From: Ligula intestinalis
Lineage: Eukaryota; Platyhelminthes; Cestoda; Diphyllobothriidea; Diphyllobothriidae
Length of the DNA stretch: 64,000 bases
Direction of reading: 5' to 3'
Assembly (NCBI GenBank): GCA_036362985.1
Contig: JAYGXS010000004.1
Span: 25,252,125-25,316,124, forward strand
Shown: in pieces, positions 63,628 to 64,000 of the stretch
Layout: each line of letters starts with the position of its first letter
How positions within the stretch are numbered: position 1 is the first letter of the stretch
Notes under the pieces: model-generated
The model's input: only the letters and a program-made list of their open reading frames with translations
The model's database searches: none
Told to the model about the DNA's origin: nothing
Made by a program: the position numbers and the translations under genes

Positions 63628-64000
63628 GCACCCGACTGAGTAGGGTGGATGAATTGCATCGAATTGGTGGAAGTAGGTTGTCAGTACAGACTCTCCCGGT
63701 CCACACTGCAGACCTCACAGGTTTGTGGCACCTACCTGTTGCGCCTTCGGCAAGCAGAAGTGTTGGAGTTATCACCAATCCGATACGCACGTCCGAAGGC
63801 GACGCATATTTCAGGCGCAGCCCTAGGCCCTGTGACCACGAAGAAGATCAGAATAACTATTCAGGTGAAAAAATTAAAAAAAACCTTCGAAACGCAGGGT
63901 CGAAAGAGTTGAGCCGCATGCAGCGTACAGAAAAAGCGAAACAAAAACGACTGCGAAAGTCGCCAGAGACAAGAAAGAGGAAAATGTGCATAAATTATGC
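63628..64000 (+). CDS. Possible exon of an unknown host gene, open to window edge
   Basis: A frame without ATG near its start is open from 63612 to the end (codon register 63630, 63633, and so on). A plausible acceptor (CTTTTATCGGTCCACAG) ends at 63627. The product reads TRLSRVDELHRIGGSRLS, then a Ser/Arg/Pro-rich part and a strongly basic tail (SRMQRTEKAKQKRLRKSPET). Basic tails like this occur in nuclear proteins, but no domain is recognised. Alternatively it is chance; 129 open codons are unremarkable but not common here. Confidence 0.3.

Noticed and set aside
1..64000. CRISPR array, prophage or bacterial operon
   Set aside because: No regularly spaced short repeats with unique spacers and no prokaryotic gene order; introns and LINEs indicate an animal genome.

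Overview
This window is animal nuclear DNA, most likely from a parasitic flatworm; a tapeworm is my best guess, with low confidence below phylum level. Grounds: one intron-rich metazoan gene, a PP2C-type phosphatase of the PPM1A/PPM1B group, sits among LINE remnants of the CR1 and RTE clades, Penelope-like elements (PLEs) and tRNA-derived SINEs. No bacterial operon, rRNA gene or CRISPR array was seen.

Layout. 1-17400 is a pile-up of CR1-like LINEs: a 3' tail at the left edge, degenerate LINE A (minus), a family-1 element (minus), LINE B (plus), an internally deleted family-1 copy that keeps ORF1 but has lost most of ORF2, a 100-N scaffold gap flanked by near-identical sequence, and more 3' tails. 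17401-19793 is unannotated upstream DNA. 19814-29590 holds the phosphatase gene in six inferred coding exons that join to a 404-residue protein. All metal-binding and catalytic residues are present, at the same numbers as in human PPM1A by my count.

30299-46400 holds a tRNA-like repeat, a near-complete RTE element (minus) next to Penelope-like fragments, a 186-bp pogo-like MITE dimer, two more RTE copies (minus) and tRNA-derived SINEs in head-to-head and tail-to-tail arrangement. 50186-55450 is the best preserved LINE (LINE C, minus): a long ORF1 with 79-81-residue tandem repeats, a nearly full ORF2 with a few disabling lesions, and a two-unit 108-bp tandem repeat in the presumed 5' UTR. 56130-58620 holds LTR-like promoter-bearing repeats and a diverged tandem duplication. 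62006-63570 holds Penelope GIY-YIG remnants, one bracketed by inverted repeats. At the right edge an ATG-less open frame behind a good splice acceptor may be an exon of a second host gene.

Only the phosphatase, and perhaps the right-edge exon, are likely host genes. The rest is the record of several retrotransposon lineages inserting into each other. The most informative oddities are a one-base frameshift shared by two RTE copies, the ORF1-bearing internally deleted LINE, the repeat-bearing ORF1 and 5' UTR of LINE C, antisense tRNA-like modules inside an ORF1-like reading frame, and the pogo-like MITE dimer. All coordinates and homologies were read by eye; no alignment or database search was run.
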